A stretch of DNA of 45,825 nucleotides, from the NCBI GenBank assembly GCA_015061685.1, contig SUWD01000021.1:1-45825 (forward strand), in the 5' to 3' direction. Of this stretch, positions 24,879-34,163 are shown in pieces. This DNA comes from Lentisphaerota bacterium. Its GTDB lineage: Bacteria > Verrucomicrobiota > Lentisphaeria > Victivallales > Victivallaceae. The position numbers and the translations under genes were made by a program. The notes beneath the pieces are model-generated. The model searched no databases, was not told the origin of the DNA, and saw nothing but the letters and a program-made list of their open reading frames with translations. The stretch's first letter is position 1. Every line of letters starts with the position of its first letter.

Positions 24879-26735
24879 ATGAATATCTTATTTTTCCCGG
24901 CAGTGCTGATGATTTCCGGAGCATGCGGAGCGTGGCTTTTCCGCAAATATCCCCGGACAGCGACTGCCCTCGGAGCCGGTCTGCTCTGCGGTGGAAGTGC
25001 TTCAGGACTGGCACTGCTTGCCATGCAGTACATCCGGCACGAAAGATTGGTTGCCGGCGACCTTTTTCTGCTGCCGGTACTGCTGCTTTCACTGGCGGCG
25101 GCGATCCACTCGATCGGCTATCTCGACGGACACGGCAGTGAAAGAAGCGGCAGTTACTGGACGCTTTTCAACCTGACGACAGCAGCGATGCTCGGCGTGA
25201 CTCAACTGGAATCCCCTCTGGCATTTCTGCTTGCCTGGGAACTCATGGGAGCGGCAAGTTTCGGACTGGTGATCTTTGACCGGCACAACCGCAACTTTGC
25301 CAAAGCCGGCTGGATCTACATGATCGCCTGCCATGCCGGAGCGGCACTGTTGATACTGCTGTTCTTTTTCCCCCACACACCGGGCTGGCTGTTTCTGCTT
25401 GCTCTGCTCGGATTCGGATTGAAAATCGGTTTTCCGCTGCTGCACGTCTGGCTGCCGGAAGCCCATCCTGCCGCCCCTGCTCCGGTATCAGCATTGATGT
25501 CGGGAGCGATGATCGAACTGGGATTTTTCGGGATCCTCGCCTTTGCGATCGTACCGGAAAAGATCGCCCTTTACGGCTGGGTCTTTGCAATTCTGGGCGT
25601 AATAACTGCTCCGGCTGGAATAATTTTTGCTCTGGCACAAAGCAATCTGAAAAAACTGCTCGCCTATTCCAGTATCGAGAATATGGGAATATTGAGTTGT
25701 GCATTGGGATTGGGTTTTCTGGGAGCGTTTTACCAGCTCCCGATGATGATGGCAGCAGGATTTGCCGGAGCTGCCGCCCATCTCCTCAATCATGCATTTT
25801 TCAAAGGGGCACTTTTTCTGGGGGCCGGATCAGTCTATAAAGCAGCCGGCACACTGGACATGGATGAAATGGGGGGGCTGCTTGCCCGGATGCCCCGAAC
25901 CGGAGCGTACTTCATCCTCAATTCGCTCTCTCTGTGCGGTCTGCCGCCCTTTTCCGGATTTGCCGGAGAATTTCTCATTTACTGTGCGGCATTTGCGGGA
26001 TTGTTTTCCGATTCGGTCTGCCTGATCGTGCTTTCCACGGTGATTCTGGTTATCCTCGCACTGACCGGCGGTCTGGCGGCGGCGGCGTTTGCCAAAGCGA
26101 TCGGGGCGGTATTCTGCGGCGAGCCCCGCAGTGACAAAGCGGCAAATGCTCATGATGTGCCGCTTTTCATGAATATTCCGATACTGGTGCTTTTCCTTTT
26201 GAGCTGTGTACTGCTTTTCGTTCTGCCCGAAGCTATTGAGAAGATCATCCCCCAAATCATGCCCGGCTGTGAAGATGAAGCTGTGATCCTTGCCGGACGC
26301 ATGGCGGCAGTGAGCATGATCTCTTTCACAGCGACAGTGCTTGCGGTGCTGACGCTGGTATTCCGGACGCTGATCGTCAAACGCAACGGGGAAAGAATTT
26401 CACCGACATGGGATTGCGGATTCAGCAAACCGACTGCCAAAATGGAATACACCGGAACATCTTTTTCAGCGAATCTGGCAGATTTCTTTGCCGCACTGCT
26501 GCATCCGGAGCGTAAGATAGAGCAGCCGCAGGGGATTTTCCCTGCGAAAGCTGAATTGCAGGACGAAACTGAAGATGGCGGTATCCGCTTTTTCTGGCGG
26601 TACATATTTACCGGCTTCAACCGTCTGGCAGATAAGATCCACGCTTTGCAGTCCGGCAGTCTGCACTTCTATTTGCTGGTAATAGTAATTGCTCTGCTCG
26701 GAATGCTCCTGAATGCTGTTTTGAGGGGGAATTGA
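24879..26735 (+). CDS. HyfB-like antiporter-type membrane subunit of the Ehr complex
   Basis: The 618-residue protein has about 14-16 membrane segments and the fold of complex I NuoL/M and hydrogenase subunits HyfB/HycC. Diagnostic stretches are LLAWELMGAASFGLVIFD (conserved Glu in TM5), LLHVWLPEAHPAAPAPVSALMSG and SNLKKLLAYSSIENMGI (conserved Lys). An HxxxKGALFLGAGSVYK-like segment is also present. It should form one ion-translocating channel, for H+ or Na+. It is the first gene of a six-gene operon whose later subunits match HyfC, HyfE, HyfF, HyfG and HyfI. No quinone-binding or NADH module genes are present. Confidence 0.9.
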   Translation: MNILFFPAVLMISGACGAWLFRKYPRTATALGAGLLCGGSASGLALLAMQYIRHERLVAGDLFLLPVLLLSLAAAIHSIGYLDGHGSERSGSYWTLFNLTTAAMLGVTQLESPLAFLLAWELMGAASFGLVIFDRHNRNFAKAGWIYMIACHAGAALLILLFFFPHTPGWLFLLALLGFGLKIGFPLLHVWLPEAHPAAPAPVSALMSGAMIELGFFGILAFAIVPEKIALYGWVFAILGVITAPAGIIFALAQSNLKKLLAYSSIENMGILSCALGLGFLGAFYQLPMMMAAGFAGAAAHLLNHAFFKGALFLGAGSVYKAAGTLDMDEMGGLLARMPRTGAYFILNSLSLCGLPPFSGFAGEFLIYCAAFAGLFSDSVCLIVLSTVILVILALTGGLAAAAFAKAIGAVFCGEPRSDKAANAHDVPLFMNIPILVLFLLSCVLLFVLPEAIEKIIPQIMPGCEDEAVILAGRMAAVSMISFTATVLAVLTLVFRTLIVKRNGERISPTWDCGFSKPTAKMEYTGTSFSANLADFFAALLHPERKIEQPQGIFPAKAELQDETEDGGIRFFWRYIFTGFNRLADKIHALQSGSLHFYLLVIVIALLGMLLNAVLRGN

Positions 26736-26738
26736 TCA

Positions 26739-27674
26739 ATGAATATAAATACGTTAACTCACTTGTGCTGTTTTGTTGCGGCACTTTTCCTTGCCCCGCT
26801 GCTGCCGGGGATCATCAACAAGGTAAAGGCATTTTTTGCCGGCAGACAGGGGCCGAAAGTCACCCAGCTCTACAAGGATCTGGGCAAACTGATCCGCAAG
26901 GAGTGTGTCATATCCTCGACCTCCGGAGGGATACTCAAACTTGCCCCGTCGGTGATTCTGGTTTTCACGGTATTATCGGCAATGCTGCTCCCGGCGGGAT
27001 TTTTCATGTCTCCGCTGAAATTTGAAGGTGATGCTCTGCTTTTCTTCTACCTTTTGGGGACCTGCCGGATAGCGATGGTACTTGCAGCACTGGATACCGG
27101 GTCAAGTTTTGAGGGAATGGGAGCGAGCAGAGAGGTCTTTTTCTCGGCTCTGGCAGAAGCGGCAGTTTTTGCAGTGCTGGCATTTCTTGCTCTCTTTTCG
27201 GGGAAACTTTCTCTCTCTCACATGCTCTGCATCAGCGGAGTGGATTCATGGATGGACTTTACGCCGGTAATGCTGGTCATTTTTTCATTGTTCCTCATAT
27301 TGCTGGCGGAGAATTGCCGGGTTCCCTTTGATGATCCGGAAACCCATTTGGAGTTGACGATGATCCATGAAGCTATGATTCTGGACTATGCCGGGCCGGA
27401 TTTGGCGGCGATACTTTACAGTTCTTCGCTCAAATTGTGGATTTTTGCCGGTCTGATAACTTCATTGCTCATACCGCCGGGAGTATTTCCGGTGTGGGGA
27501 GAGATCCTTTTGAGCTTCGGGGGGATTTTCCTGTGTGCGGTGATCGTTGGCATCGTGGAATCCTCCATGGCCCGTTACCGTTTCCTTAAAGTACCGCCGC
27601 TTCTGACTGCGGCACTGGTACTGCCGGTGATAGCGATACTGTTTTACTTCTTCTTTCAGGGGGGTGTGCAATGA
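26739..27674 (+). CDS. HyfC/NuoH-like membrane subunit of the Ehr complex
   Basis: The 311-residue membrane protein has about eight helices. It matches the NuoH/HycD/HyfC family: PLLPGIINKVKAFFAGRQGPKVTQLYKDLGKLIRK near the N-terminus and the acidic loop AENCRVPFDDPETHLELTMIHEAM, which carries the conserved charged residues of the E-channel. In complex I this subunit joins the membrane arm to the hydrophilic arm. Start 3 bp after the preceding gene; its stop overlaps the next gene by 4 bp (ATGA), so expression is tightly linked. Confidence 0.93.
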   Translation: MNINTLTHLCCFVAALFLAPLLPGIINKVKAFFAGRQGPKVTQLYKDLGKLIRKECVISSTSGGILKLAPSVILVFTVLSAMLLPAGFFMSPLKFEGDALLFFYLLGTCRIAMVLAALDTGSSFEGMGASREVFFSALAEAAVFAVLAFLALFSGKLSLSHMLCISGVDSWMDFTPVMLVIFSLFLILLAENCRVPFDDPETHLELTMIHEAMILDYAGPDLAAILYSSSLKLWIFAGLITSLLIPPGVFPVWGEILLSFGGIFLCAVIVGIVESSMARYRFLKVPPLLTAALVLPVIAILFYFFFQGGVQ

Positions 27675-28345
27675 CACAATTCAATGAATTACTGCTGGCA
27701 CTGTTTTTTGTCAGCTGTCTGATGATGGCGGTCTCCTGCCGTCTTCTGCACTGTATCCGGCTGGTGGCGATGCAGGGAATACTGCTGGGCATCCTGCCTC
27801 TGACCATCTCCGGGACATTCTCATTGGAACACCCGGTAATGTCAGCGGTAAATTTCCTGCTCAAAGGTATCGCCCTGCCGGCACTGCTCTACATGGCAAT
27901 GAAAAAAGCGGATGTAAAAAGGGAACTTGAACCGGTGGTCGGGTACTCTTTTTCAGCGGCAATAATTTTGATATTGACGCTTTTCAGCTTTTACATCACG
28001 AATAAGATGGGTACTCCGGTACACTCTGCACCATTGGCGAATATCGCTATACCGGCGTCATTCACGATGGTGATGACCGGGTTATTCATCATCATCGCCC
28101 GCAAGAAGGCACTTACACAGGTGATCGGTTTTCTGGTCTTTGAAAATGGCATCACGCTTTTCGGAGCGGCGGCAATGCGGGAACACCCGGTGATCGTCGA
28201 ATTGGGAATTTTACTGGACGTACTGGTTTTGGTATTTATCATGGGGATCACGGTTTTCCAGATCAGCCGGGCATTTTCGCACGTTGATGCCGACCGGCTC
28301 AATCAGCTGGACGACCTGCCGGACAATGGGGAGGTGCGGTCATGA
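27671..28345 (+). CDS. HyfE-like membrane subunit of the Ehr complex
   Basis: The 224-residue, seven-helix protein resembles HyfE, with a NuoK-like C-terminal part: RKKALTQVIGFLVFENGITLFGAA contains the conserved Glu of the NuoK fold. The ending PVIVELGILLDVLVLVFIMGITVFQI is also characteristic. It starts within the hyfC-like stop and its own stop overlaps the next gene by 4 bp. In related complexes it forms part of the ion path between HyfC and the antiporter-like subunits. Confidence 0.88.
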   Translation: MTQFNELLLALFFVSCLMMAVSCRLLHCIRLVAMQGILLGILPLTISGTFSLEHPVMSAVNFLLKGIALPALLYMAMKKADVKRELEPVVGYSFSAAIILILTLFSFYITNKMGTPVHSAPLANIAIPASFTMVMTGLFIIIARKKALTQVIGFLVFENGITLFGAAAMREHPVIVELGILLDVLVLVFIMGITVFQISRAFSHVDADRLNQLDDLPDNGEVRS

Positions 28346-29742
28346 TCATTGCAGCAATAATAATCGTTCCGCTGTTGGCGGCACTGGCGGCATATTTCAG
28401 CAAAAGCAGCAGAGCAAGCCGTTATATTCTGGTAACGGCAGCGGTGATCCACACCATATTGAGTGCCTGTCTGCCGGCATTTGGAGAGCCGCTGCACATA
28501 TTCAGCAATCTGGAGCTTTATCTGGATGACACGGCACTGCCGGTCATTGCAGCGACGACCCTGCTCTTTCTTTTGACCTCGCTTTATATGTTCTCCTGGC
28601 TCAAGGAGGATCAGGCAAGGGAAAATCCGGACAAAAGCAGCATGAAACACTCCACATTCATCGCCATAATGCTGGTGTTTCTGACCACGATGACCCTCAC
28701 CGCTCTGGCACAGGATCTGGGAACTCTCTGGGTGGCAGTGGAAGCAACCACGCTTGCCAGTGCCCCTCTGATCAACTACCGGAGGAGCAAAACCTCTCTG
28801 GAGGCGATGTGGAAATACCTTTTGATCTGCTCTGTCGGTATCGGACTGGCACTTTTCGGCACGATGTTGATCGCCGCCTCACTCAATGCGGCAAATCTGG
28901 GATTATCCTACGACATTCTCTCGGTGGTTGCCCGTACTGCGAAGTATAATATGATGTGGTTCAAAGCCGGATTCGTCTTCTGCTTTGCCGGTTACGGACT
29001 GAAAATGGGGCTTGCACCATTTCACACCTGGATGCCGGATGCTTACAGTGAAGCTCCGGCTCCGGCAGCGGCACTGATATCCGGAAGTCTGGTAAATTGT
29101 TCATTTTTAGCGGTCATCCGCATTTGGGAGATCACTCCGGCATCGCTGAAAAGTTCCTGCGGCGGATATTTGAAGTTTTTCGGTTTCTTTTCGCTGATCG
29201 TGGCGGCATTTTTCATCATCCGGCAAAAGGACTTCAAACGGATGCTCGCCTATTCCAGCGTGGAACACATGGGACTGCTCATACTGCTGATCGCATACAA
29301 CCACCACATGATGGCACGTCTGCACCTGATTTCGCATTCGCTTATCAAAATGGCACTCTTTTTGCTGGCTGGCAATATCGTTATGTGTTACCGCACTCAA
29401 AGCATTGCTCAAGTCAGAGGACTTTTTGCCCGGCTGCCCAAGAACGGAGCGTTGTGGATCGGCGGATTGCTGCTGATCTGCGGTACGCCGCCGTCACCGC
29501 TGTTTTTCACAGAGTGGCAGCTGGTAACTTCCATGGGGATCATACCCGGAACGGCGATACTGCTTTTGCTGCTGATAATTTTCTGCGGCATGGGCTACTG
29601 TATGCTCAAAATGACCGAACCGGCAGCGGAGAAGTCTGCCGTTGATGAGAATGTGGAAAAACTTCACACGGTTCCCGGAGCGGCGATCACTCTGTTATTG
29701 ATGCTGGGTCTGGCAATCGGTGCGATGTTTCTGATGAGGTAA
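28342..29742 (+). CDS. HyfF-like antiporter-type membrane subunit of the Ehr complex
   Basis: The 466-residue protein is a second NuoN/M-type subunit with about 13-14 helices. It has LWVAVEATTLASAPLINYRRS (conserved TM5 Glu), MGLAPFHTWMPDAYSEAPAPAAALISG and the conserved FKRMLAYSSVEHMGLLILLIAY with its lysine. HLISHSLIKMALFLLAGNIV is the typical TM8-region. Two antiporter-like subunits (this and the HyfB-like one) suggest more than one ion-translocation site per reaction. Overlap of 4 bp with the previous gene; the next gene starts 5 bp after the stop. Confidence 0.91.
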   Translation: MIIAAIIIVPLLAALAAYFSKSSRASRYILVTAAVIHTILSACLPAFGEPLHIFSNLELYLDDTALPVIAATTLLFLLTSLYMFSWLKEDQARENPDKSSMKHSTFIAIMLVFLTTMTLTALAQDLGTLWVAVEATTLASAPLINYRRSKTSLEAMWKYLLICSVGIGLALFGTMLIAASLNAANLGLSYDILSVVARTAKYNMMWFKAGFVFCFAGYGLKMGLAPFHTWMPDAYSEAPAPAAALISGSLVNCSFLAVIRIWEITPASLKSSCGGYLKFFGFFSLIVAAFFIIRQKDFKRMLAYSSVEHMGLLILLIAYNHHMMARLHLISHSLIKMALFLLAGNIVMCYRTQSIAQVRGLFARLPKNGALWIGGLLLICGTPPSPLFFTEWQLVTSMGIIPGTAILLLLLIIFCGMGYCMLKMTEPAAEKSAVDENVEKLHTVPGAAITLLLMLGLAIGAMFLMR

Positions 29743-29747
29743 TAACG

Positions 29748-31238
29748 ATGAGTGAAAAGAATTATCTTCTGCTTGCCAATGCCTCGATGGCAAAGTTGTC
29801 AGATATTCCCCGGCTTGAGATGGGAGACTTCCGTGCGGACTGCCTCCGGGCAGTGAAAGAGGAAAATTGCCGGATCTCCGCATTTTTCGTCCTGCCGGGA
29901 GAAGGAAAAGAGGATCTGCTGACGGCGATCCTTGCCGATCCGGAACAGAAAAAATTCCGGATCATGCAAAGTGCAGTCCGGGATGGGAAGTTCCCCTCGC
30001 TTACTGCGGAATTTCCGGGATTCAACCGCTTTGAAAGAGAAATTTTTGAAAACAACGGCATCCTCCCGGAAAATCACCCCAATTTGAAACCCCTGCGGTT
30101 CACTGGAAAAAATGACCGAATCGGAGAAATGGAATTCTTTTCCATGCAGGGCAAAGCCATCCATGAGGTCGCAGTAGGTCCGGTACATGCCGGAGTTATT
30201 GAACCGGGACACTTCCGCTTCCAGTGTATGGGCGAAACAGTCTATTCACTGGAGATCTCTCTGGGCTATCAGCACCGGGGCATTGAAAAGATGCTTACCG
30301 GGATGCCGGATAATAAAACTGCCCACCTGATCGAAACTGCCGCCGGAGACAGCTCCATTGCCGCAGCATGGAACTATGCGAAACTTACCGAAGCTCTCGG
30401 CGGTATCACCGTTTCAAGCGAAGTTGAAGCCATCCGCCAGTACGCATTGGAGCTGGAACGCTGTGCCAATCATATCGGAGACCTGGGGGCTCTTGCCGGA
30501 GATGTGGCGTTTCTGCCCACAGCAAGTTTCTGCGGCAGGATCCGGGGCGAATATCTCAATATGACCGCCGAATTGTGCGGCAACCGTTTCGGCAGGAACT
30601 TCATCATCCCCGGCGGCATACGTTTCGGCGTTGACAGCACCCGTCTGGAAAAAATCTCCAAATGGCTGCACCGCATCGCTCCGGAATTGTGGAACGCCTT
30701 GGAACTTATGTTCAACTCCCCGACCGTCCTTGACCGTTTTGAAAATACCGGAAGCGTCAGTAAAGATGATGCCCTTGCCCTCGGTCTTACCGGGGTTGCC
30801 GCCAGAGCTTGCGGCATTGATATAAATTCAGCAAGAGACCTCCCCGGTAAAAACGCTTTCCCGGAGGTCATCGACTGCCGGAAATTCTCCGGAGACGTCA
30901 TCTCCCGGGCGGCAGTGCGTTATGAGGAGCTGAAAAAATCCCACGATTTCCTTTTCGGCAATTTTGATGACTTCAAGACCAGCATCTCTCCGGCAGAGAG
31001 AAAAAATCCCGCTCTGGCAAATGATGCCATCGCGGTTGCTGTCACCGAAGCATGGCGTGGCGAATTGTGCCACGTCGCCGTCACCGGAAACAGAGGGGAG
31101 ATAAAAATGCTCAAGATCGTCGATCCATCCTTCCACAACTGGGAGGGTTTGGCTATGGCCCTGCGTAATGAGGAGATCTCCAATTTCCCCATCTGCAACA
31201 AAAGTTTCAACCTCTCCTATTGCGGACATGACCTTTAA
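29748..31238 (+). CDS. Ehr large subunit: NuoC-NuoD fusion without NiFe ligands
   Basis: The 496-residue protein joins a NuoC-like N-terminal part (residues ~1-125, ending EFPGFNRFEREIFENNGILPENHPNL) to a NuoD/HycE-like part. The latter opens with VGPVHAGVIEPGHFRFQCMGETVY and continues LGYQHRGIEKML. In group 4 hydrogenases two CxxC motifs hold the NiFe centre: ERICGIC-like near the start and DPCxxC near the end. Here the first position reads LIETAAGDSS and the second VDPSFHNWEG, so all four cysteines are missing. It cannot be a normal hydrogenase. It fits the energy-converting hydrogenase-related (Ehr) complexes, regarded as relatives linking group 4 hydrogenases and complex I. The C-terminal Cys-containing tail (ICNKSFNLSYCGHDL) does not restore the motif. 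Confidence 0.9.
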   Translation: MSEKNYLLLANASMAKLSDIPRLEMGDFRADCLRAVKEENCRISAFFVLPGEGKEDLLTAILADPEQKKFRIMQSAVRDGKFPSLTAEFPGFNRFEREIFENNGILPENHPNLKPLRFTGKNDRIGEMEFFSMQGKAIHEVAVGPVHAGVIEPGHFRFQCMGETVYSLEISLGYQHRGIEKMLTGMPDNKTAHLIETAAGDSSIAAAWNYAKLTEALGGITVSSEVEAIRQYALELERCANHIGDLGALAGDVAFLPTASFCGRIRGEYLNMTAELCGNRFGRNFIIPGGIRFGVDSTRLEKISKWLHRIAPELWNALELMFNSPTVLDRFENTGSVSKDDALALGLTGVAARACGIDINSARDLPGKNAFPEVIDCRKFSGDVISRAAVRYEELKKSHDFLFGNFDDFKTSISPAERKNPALANDAIAVAVTEAWRGELCHVAVTGNRGEIKMLKIVDPSFHNWEGLAMALRNEEISNFPICNKSFNLSYCGHDL

Positions 31239-31251
31239 GGAGGAATAAAAT

Positions 31252-32004
31252 ATGTGGAATTCACTTAAAGCCAGATTGCGTCAGGGATACCGTACCGGCA
31301 AATTCCCGGCAGTTCCTCCGGTACTGCCCGACCGTTTCGCCGGACGCCCGGAGATCGACCTTGATAAATGTACCAACTGCGGTCAATGCCGTGCAGTCTG
31401 CCCCACCAAAGCTGTATTGGAACTTAACGGCAAAGCTGCTATTGATACCGGCAAATGCCTTTTCTGCGGCAGATGCGTGGAAACGTGCAGTGCCAAAGCT
31501 GTAACATTGGGCAAAGAGTACCGTTTATCGGCAATGACCAGAAATAATCTTATTGCCGGCGGCAAACCCTATACTCCGGAAAAAGCGATCGACCGCAAAT
31601 TTGTGGATTTCTGCGGCAAGTCGCTGAAAATCCGTCAGGTTTCCGCCGGGGGGTGTGCCGGATGTGAATTGGACTTCAACGTGTTGAATACCCTTGCCTG
31701 GGATATGGGCAGATTCGGCATTCAAGTCGTGGCTTCCCCCCGTCATGCGGACTGTATTTTAGTTACCGGCCCGGTCAGTGAAAATATGCTGGCGGCACTG
31801 AAAAAGAGTTATGATGCCGCCCCCCGTCCGGTCTGGGTGATCGCCTGCGGCTGCTGTGCGATCTCCGGAGGGATCTTCGCCGGAAGTCCGGTCTGCCATG
31901 ACGGAGTGGAGAAGATTTTGAAACCCGATTTGTATGTACCCGGCTGTCCGCCGCACCCGGCGACGTTACTGGAGGGTATTCTGCGGCTGATGGGTAAAAA
32001 ATAA
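31252..32004 (+). CDS. Ehr small subunit: 2[4Fe-4S] ferredoxin fused to NuoB-like domain
   Basis: The 250-residue protein starts with two ferredoxin-type CxxCxxCxxxC motifs (CTNCGQCRAVCP and CLFCGRCVETC). A NuoB/HycG/HyfI-like domain follows with the proximal-cluster ligands GGCAGCELDFN, CGCCAISGG and PGCPPHPATLLEGI. In relatives the ferredoxin domain (HyfH or NuoI-like) is often a separate gene; here it is fused. This subunit brings electrons, probably from soluble ferredoxin, to the large subunit. The acceptor is unknown because the large subunit lacks the NiFe centre. AAGGAGGAAT precedes the ATG strongly. Confidence 0.92.
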   Translation: MWNSLKARLRQGYRTGKFPAVPPVLPDRFAGRPEIDLDKCTNCGQCRAVCPTKAVLELNGKAAIDTGKCLFCGRCVETCSAKAVTLGKEYRLSAMTRNNLIAGGKPYTPEKAIDRKFVDFCGKSLKIRQVSAGGCAGCELDFNVLNTLAWDMGRFGIQVVASPRHADCILVTGPVSENMLAALKKSYDAAPRPVWVIACGCCAISGGIFAGSPVCHDGVEKILKPDLYVPGCPPHPATLLEGILRLMGKK

Positions 32005-32024
32005 TGAAAGGATGCTCCTGATAT

Positions 32025-33413
32025 ATGAAAAAAGAAGGTTTTTCCAGTCAAATCGGTTTTGTTCTTGCCGCTGCCGGCAGTGCCGTTGGTTTGGGCAATA
32101 TCTGGCGATTTCCCTATCTGACAGCCAAATACGGAGGGGGAATATTTCTCATCACCTATCTGGTACTGATGCTGACATTCGGCTATGCCCTTTTGATCTC
32201 GGAAAACTGCATCGGCAGAATGACCGGCAAAAGCCCCATAGGAGCATTCCGGGATCTCTGCCGGGGTAAAGGCACTCTCGGTAAAATCATCTCTCCCGGA
32301 GGCTGGATCAATGCCATTGTTCCGATGCTTATTTTGCCCTATTACTGCGTTATCGGCGGCTGGGTGTGCCGGTATGTATTCTCCTTTGCCACGACCCCGG
32401 TAAGCCAATTCGGTACGGCGGAAAATTCCGGGACGTACTTCACTGCTTTTATCGGTTCGACCTGGACACCGATCATATTTTTCCTGATTTTCATGCTGAT
32501 AAGTGCGTTGGTGGTCTGTTTCGGTGTGGAAAAGGGGATTGAAAGATTCAATAAGATCCTGATGCCGGGATTGATACTTCTGATCGTAGGCATCTGCATC
32601 TACTGCATGTTCCTGCCCAATGCGAAAGAGGGTTTGATCTACTACCTCAAGCCGGATATTGAAAAATTCAGTTACCGGACGGTGGTCGAAGCTATGGGAC
32701 AGCTCTTTTTCTCGCTCTCGATCGCCATGGGGATCATGATCACTTACGGTTCTTACATGAGACAGGAGGATGATCTGGTATCAAGCGTGAATCATGTGGA
32801 ACTTTTTGACACGCTGGTTTCTTTCCTTGCCGGATTGATGATCATCCCGGCGGTGGTGGCATTCGGCGGGGCAAAGGCTGCCGGCAATGCCGGCCCCGGC
32901 TTGATATTCGTTACCATGCCGCAGGTATTCGGCAGTTTCACCGGCGGTCAGATCGTGGGTTTTGTCTTCTTCACGCTAGTCCTGTTTGCGGCGGCGACCA
33001 GTGCGGTATCGCTGCTGGAAACCAATGTGCATACCATCATGCAGGAGCTGCATTTGAGCCGCAAAAAGGCTCTGATCCTCTGCCTTTTGGAAGTTTTCAT
33101 TATCGGCACAATCACCGTTCTGGGAGCAAGTGTCCTGAAAAATTTCCATCCGCTTGCGTACATAGAAAGTTTCCAAAATTACGACATTCTCGATACGCTG
33201 GACTTTATCAGCAACAGCGTTCTGATGCCCATCGGAGCGATATTCACGACGCTTCTGGTACTGCTGGTGATCGGGATCAAAAATATCTGCAAAGAGATCA
33301 AGCATCCGGAAAAGATGTGGTACAGAGAGTGGGTATTCCGCTTTTGCATGGTATTTATCGTCATTCCATGCCTTTTGATCGTACTGCTCAACGCCACCGG
33401 GATCCTGCACTGA
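32025..33413 (+). CDS. Sodium-dependent transporter, NSS/SNF family (LeuT fold)
   Basis: The 462-residue protein has about 11-12 helices and the hallmark TM1 sequence GFVLAAAGSAVGLGNIWRFPYLTAKYGGG, which in LeuT binds substrate and sodium. TM6/8-like segments include YGSYMRQEDDLVSS and FAAATSAVSLLET. NSS proteins import amino acids or related compounds with sodium. It starts 20 bp after the Ehr operon and may be co-transcribed. If the Ehr complex pumps sodium, the two would be energetically linked, but that is inference. AAGGATG lies upstream. It converges with the HAD gene, 10 bp between stops. Confidence 0.92.
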   Translation: MKKEGFSSQIGFVLAAAGSAVGLGNIWRFPYLTAKYGGGIFLITYLVLMLTFGYALLISENCIGRMTGKSPIGAFRDLCRGKGTLGKIISPGGWINAIVPMLILPYYCVIGGWVCRYVFSFATTPVSQFGTAENSGTYFTAFIGSTWTPIIFFLIFMLISALVVCFGVEKGIERFNKILMPGLILLIVGICIYCMFLPNAKEGLIYYLKPDIEKFSYRTVVEAMGQLFFSLSIAMGIMITYGSYMRQEDDLVSSVNHVELFDTLVSFLAGLMIIPAVVAFGGAKAAGNAGPGLIFVTMPQVFGSFTGGQIVGFVFFTLVLFAAATSAVSLLETNVHTIMQELHLSRKKALILCLLEVFIIGTITVLGASVLKNFHPLAYIESFQNYDILDTLDFISNSVLMPIGAIFTTLLVLLVIGIKNICKEIKHPEKMWYREWVFRFCMVFIVIPCLLIVLLNATGILH

Positions 33414-33423
33414 CCGGTAACGA

Positions 33424-34071
33424 TCAGAGGATATCCAGCGGGAAATTTTCCCAGCTCCGGCAATACCAATCAGCTGTTTCGGCAAGTTTTTCCGGAGCTT
33501 TTTCACTGGCATCATAGACGGCAGCAACGGCGAATCCGGCATTTTTAGCGGTATTTGCGGCGTAGAGAGCATCCTCGAATACGATCGTTTCGTGAGGTTC
33601 AGCTCCCAGAAGCCCGGACATTTCAAAGAAAATTTCCGGGCTTCTTTTGGATGTTTGGCGGTCGGCACAACTGAAAACCGCCTCAAAATGCTCCTGTAAT
33701 CCGACTCTTTTCAAAGCACTTTCCACCAGACCGTTTTCCGTGGCGGTAATGATCCCGGCGGGGATATTGCGGAGCTTCAAAGTTTCAAGGATTTTGCTCA
33801 CTCCGGGCTTGAGAGAGACCTTTTCCCGGTAAAATTCCTCTACGATCTGCCACGTTTCACAACAGGCATCATCCAAAGAGATATCAAGGGAAAATTCTTT
33901 TATGACATATTCGATGGCACTGCGTATGGAAATAACTCCGAGCTTCCCGTCCAAATCGATATTTTCATCAATTCCGTGCCGCAGAAGAAATTCACGGCAG
34001 AGACTGCTCCAGATGTGCATACTCTCCAATAAAGTGCCGTCCAGATCAAAAATCGCCGCCTTGAAACCCAT
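33424..34071 (-). CDS. HAD-superfamily phosphatase, beta-phosphoglucomutase-like
   Basis: The 215-residue protein has the nucleophile motif AAIFDLDGTLLESMHIW, the Thr/Ser motif II region IPAGIITATENG, the motif III Lys region RQTSKRSPEIFFEMS and motif IV IVFEDALYAANTAKNAGF. An alpha-helical cap lies between motifs I and II. This matches the subfamily I group that includes phosphoglycolate phosphatase and beta-phosphoglucomutase; the substrate is unclear. The start at 34071 (MGFKAAIFDLDG) is used because AAGGGGA precedes it; upstream extension is unlikely. A single-gene unit divergent from gatB. Confidence 0.9.
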   Translation of the reverse strand: MGFKAAIFDLDGTLLESMHIWSSLCREFLLRHGIDENIDLDGKLGVISIRSAIEYVIKEFSLDISLDDACCETWQIVEEFYREKVSLKPGVSKILETLKLRNIPAGIITATENGLVESALKRVGLQEHFEAVFSCADRQTSKRSPEIFFEMSGLLGAEPHETIVFEDALYAANTAKNAGFAVAAVYDASEKAPEKLAETADWYCRSWENFPLDIL

Positions 34072-34163
34072 AATAAAAATCCCCTTTTCTTTACTCCGGC
34101 TTAAAATAGCACGGCAAAGGCAGTTTTGCAAGCTCTTTTTCAGAGGAAAAAAGTTCCGGGGGG

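Noticed and set aside
24879..32004. Annotating the operon as formate hydrogenlyase or an energy-converting hydrogenase
   Set aside because: The large subunit lacks both cysteine pairs for NiFe binding and no maturation genes are nearby, so hydrogen chemistry is not supported.
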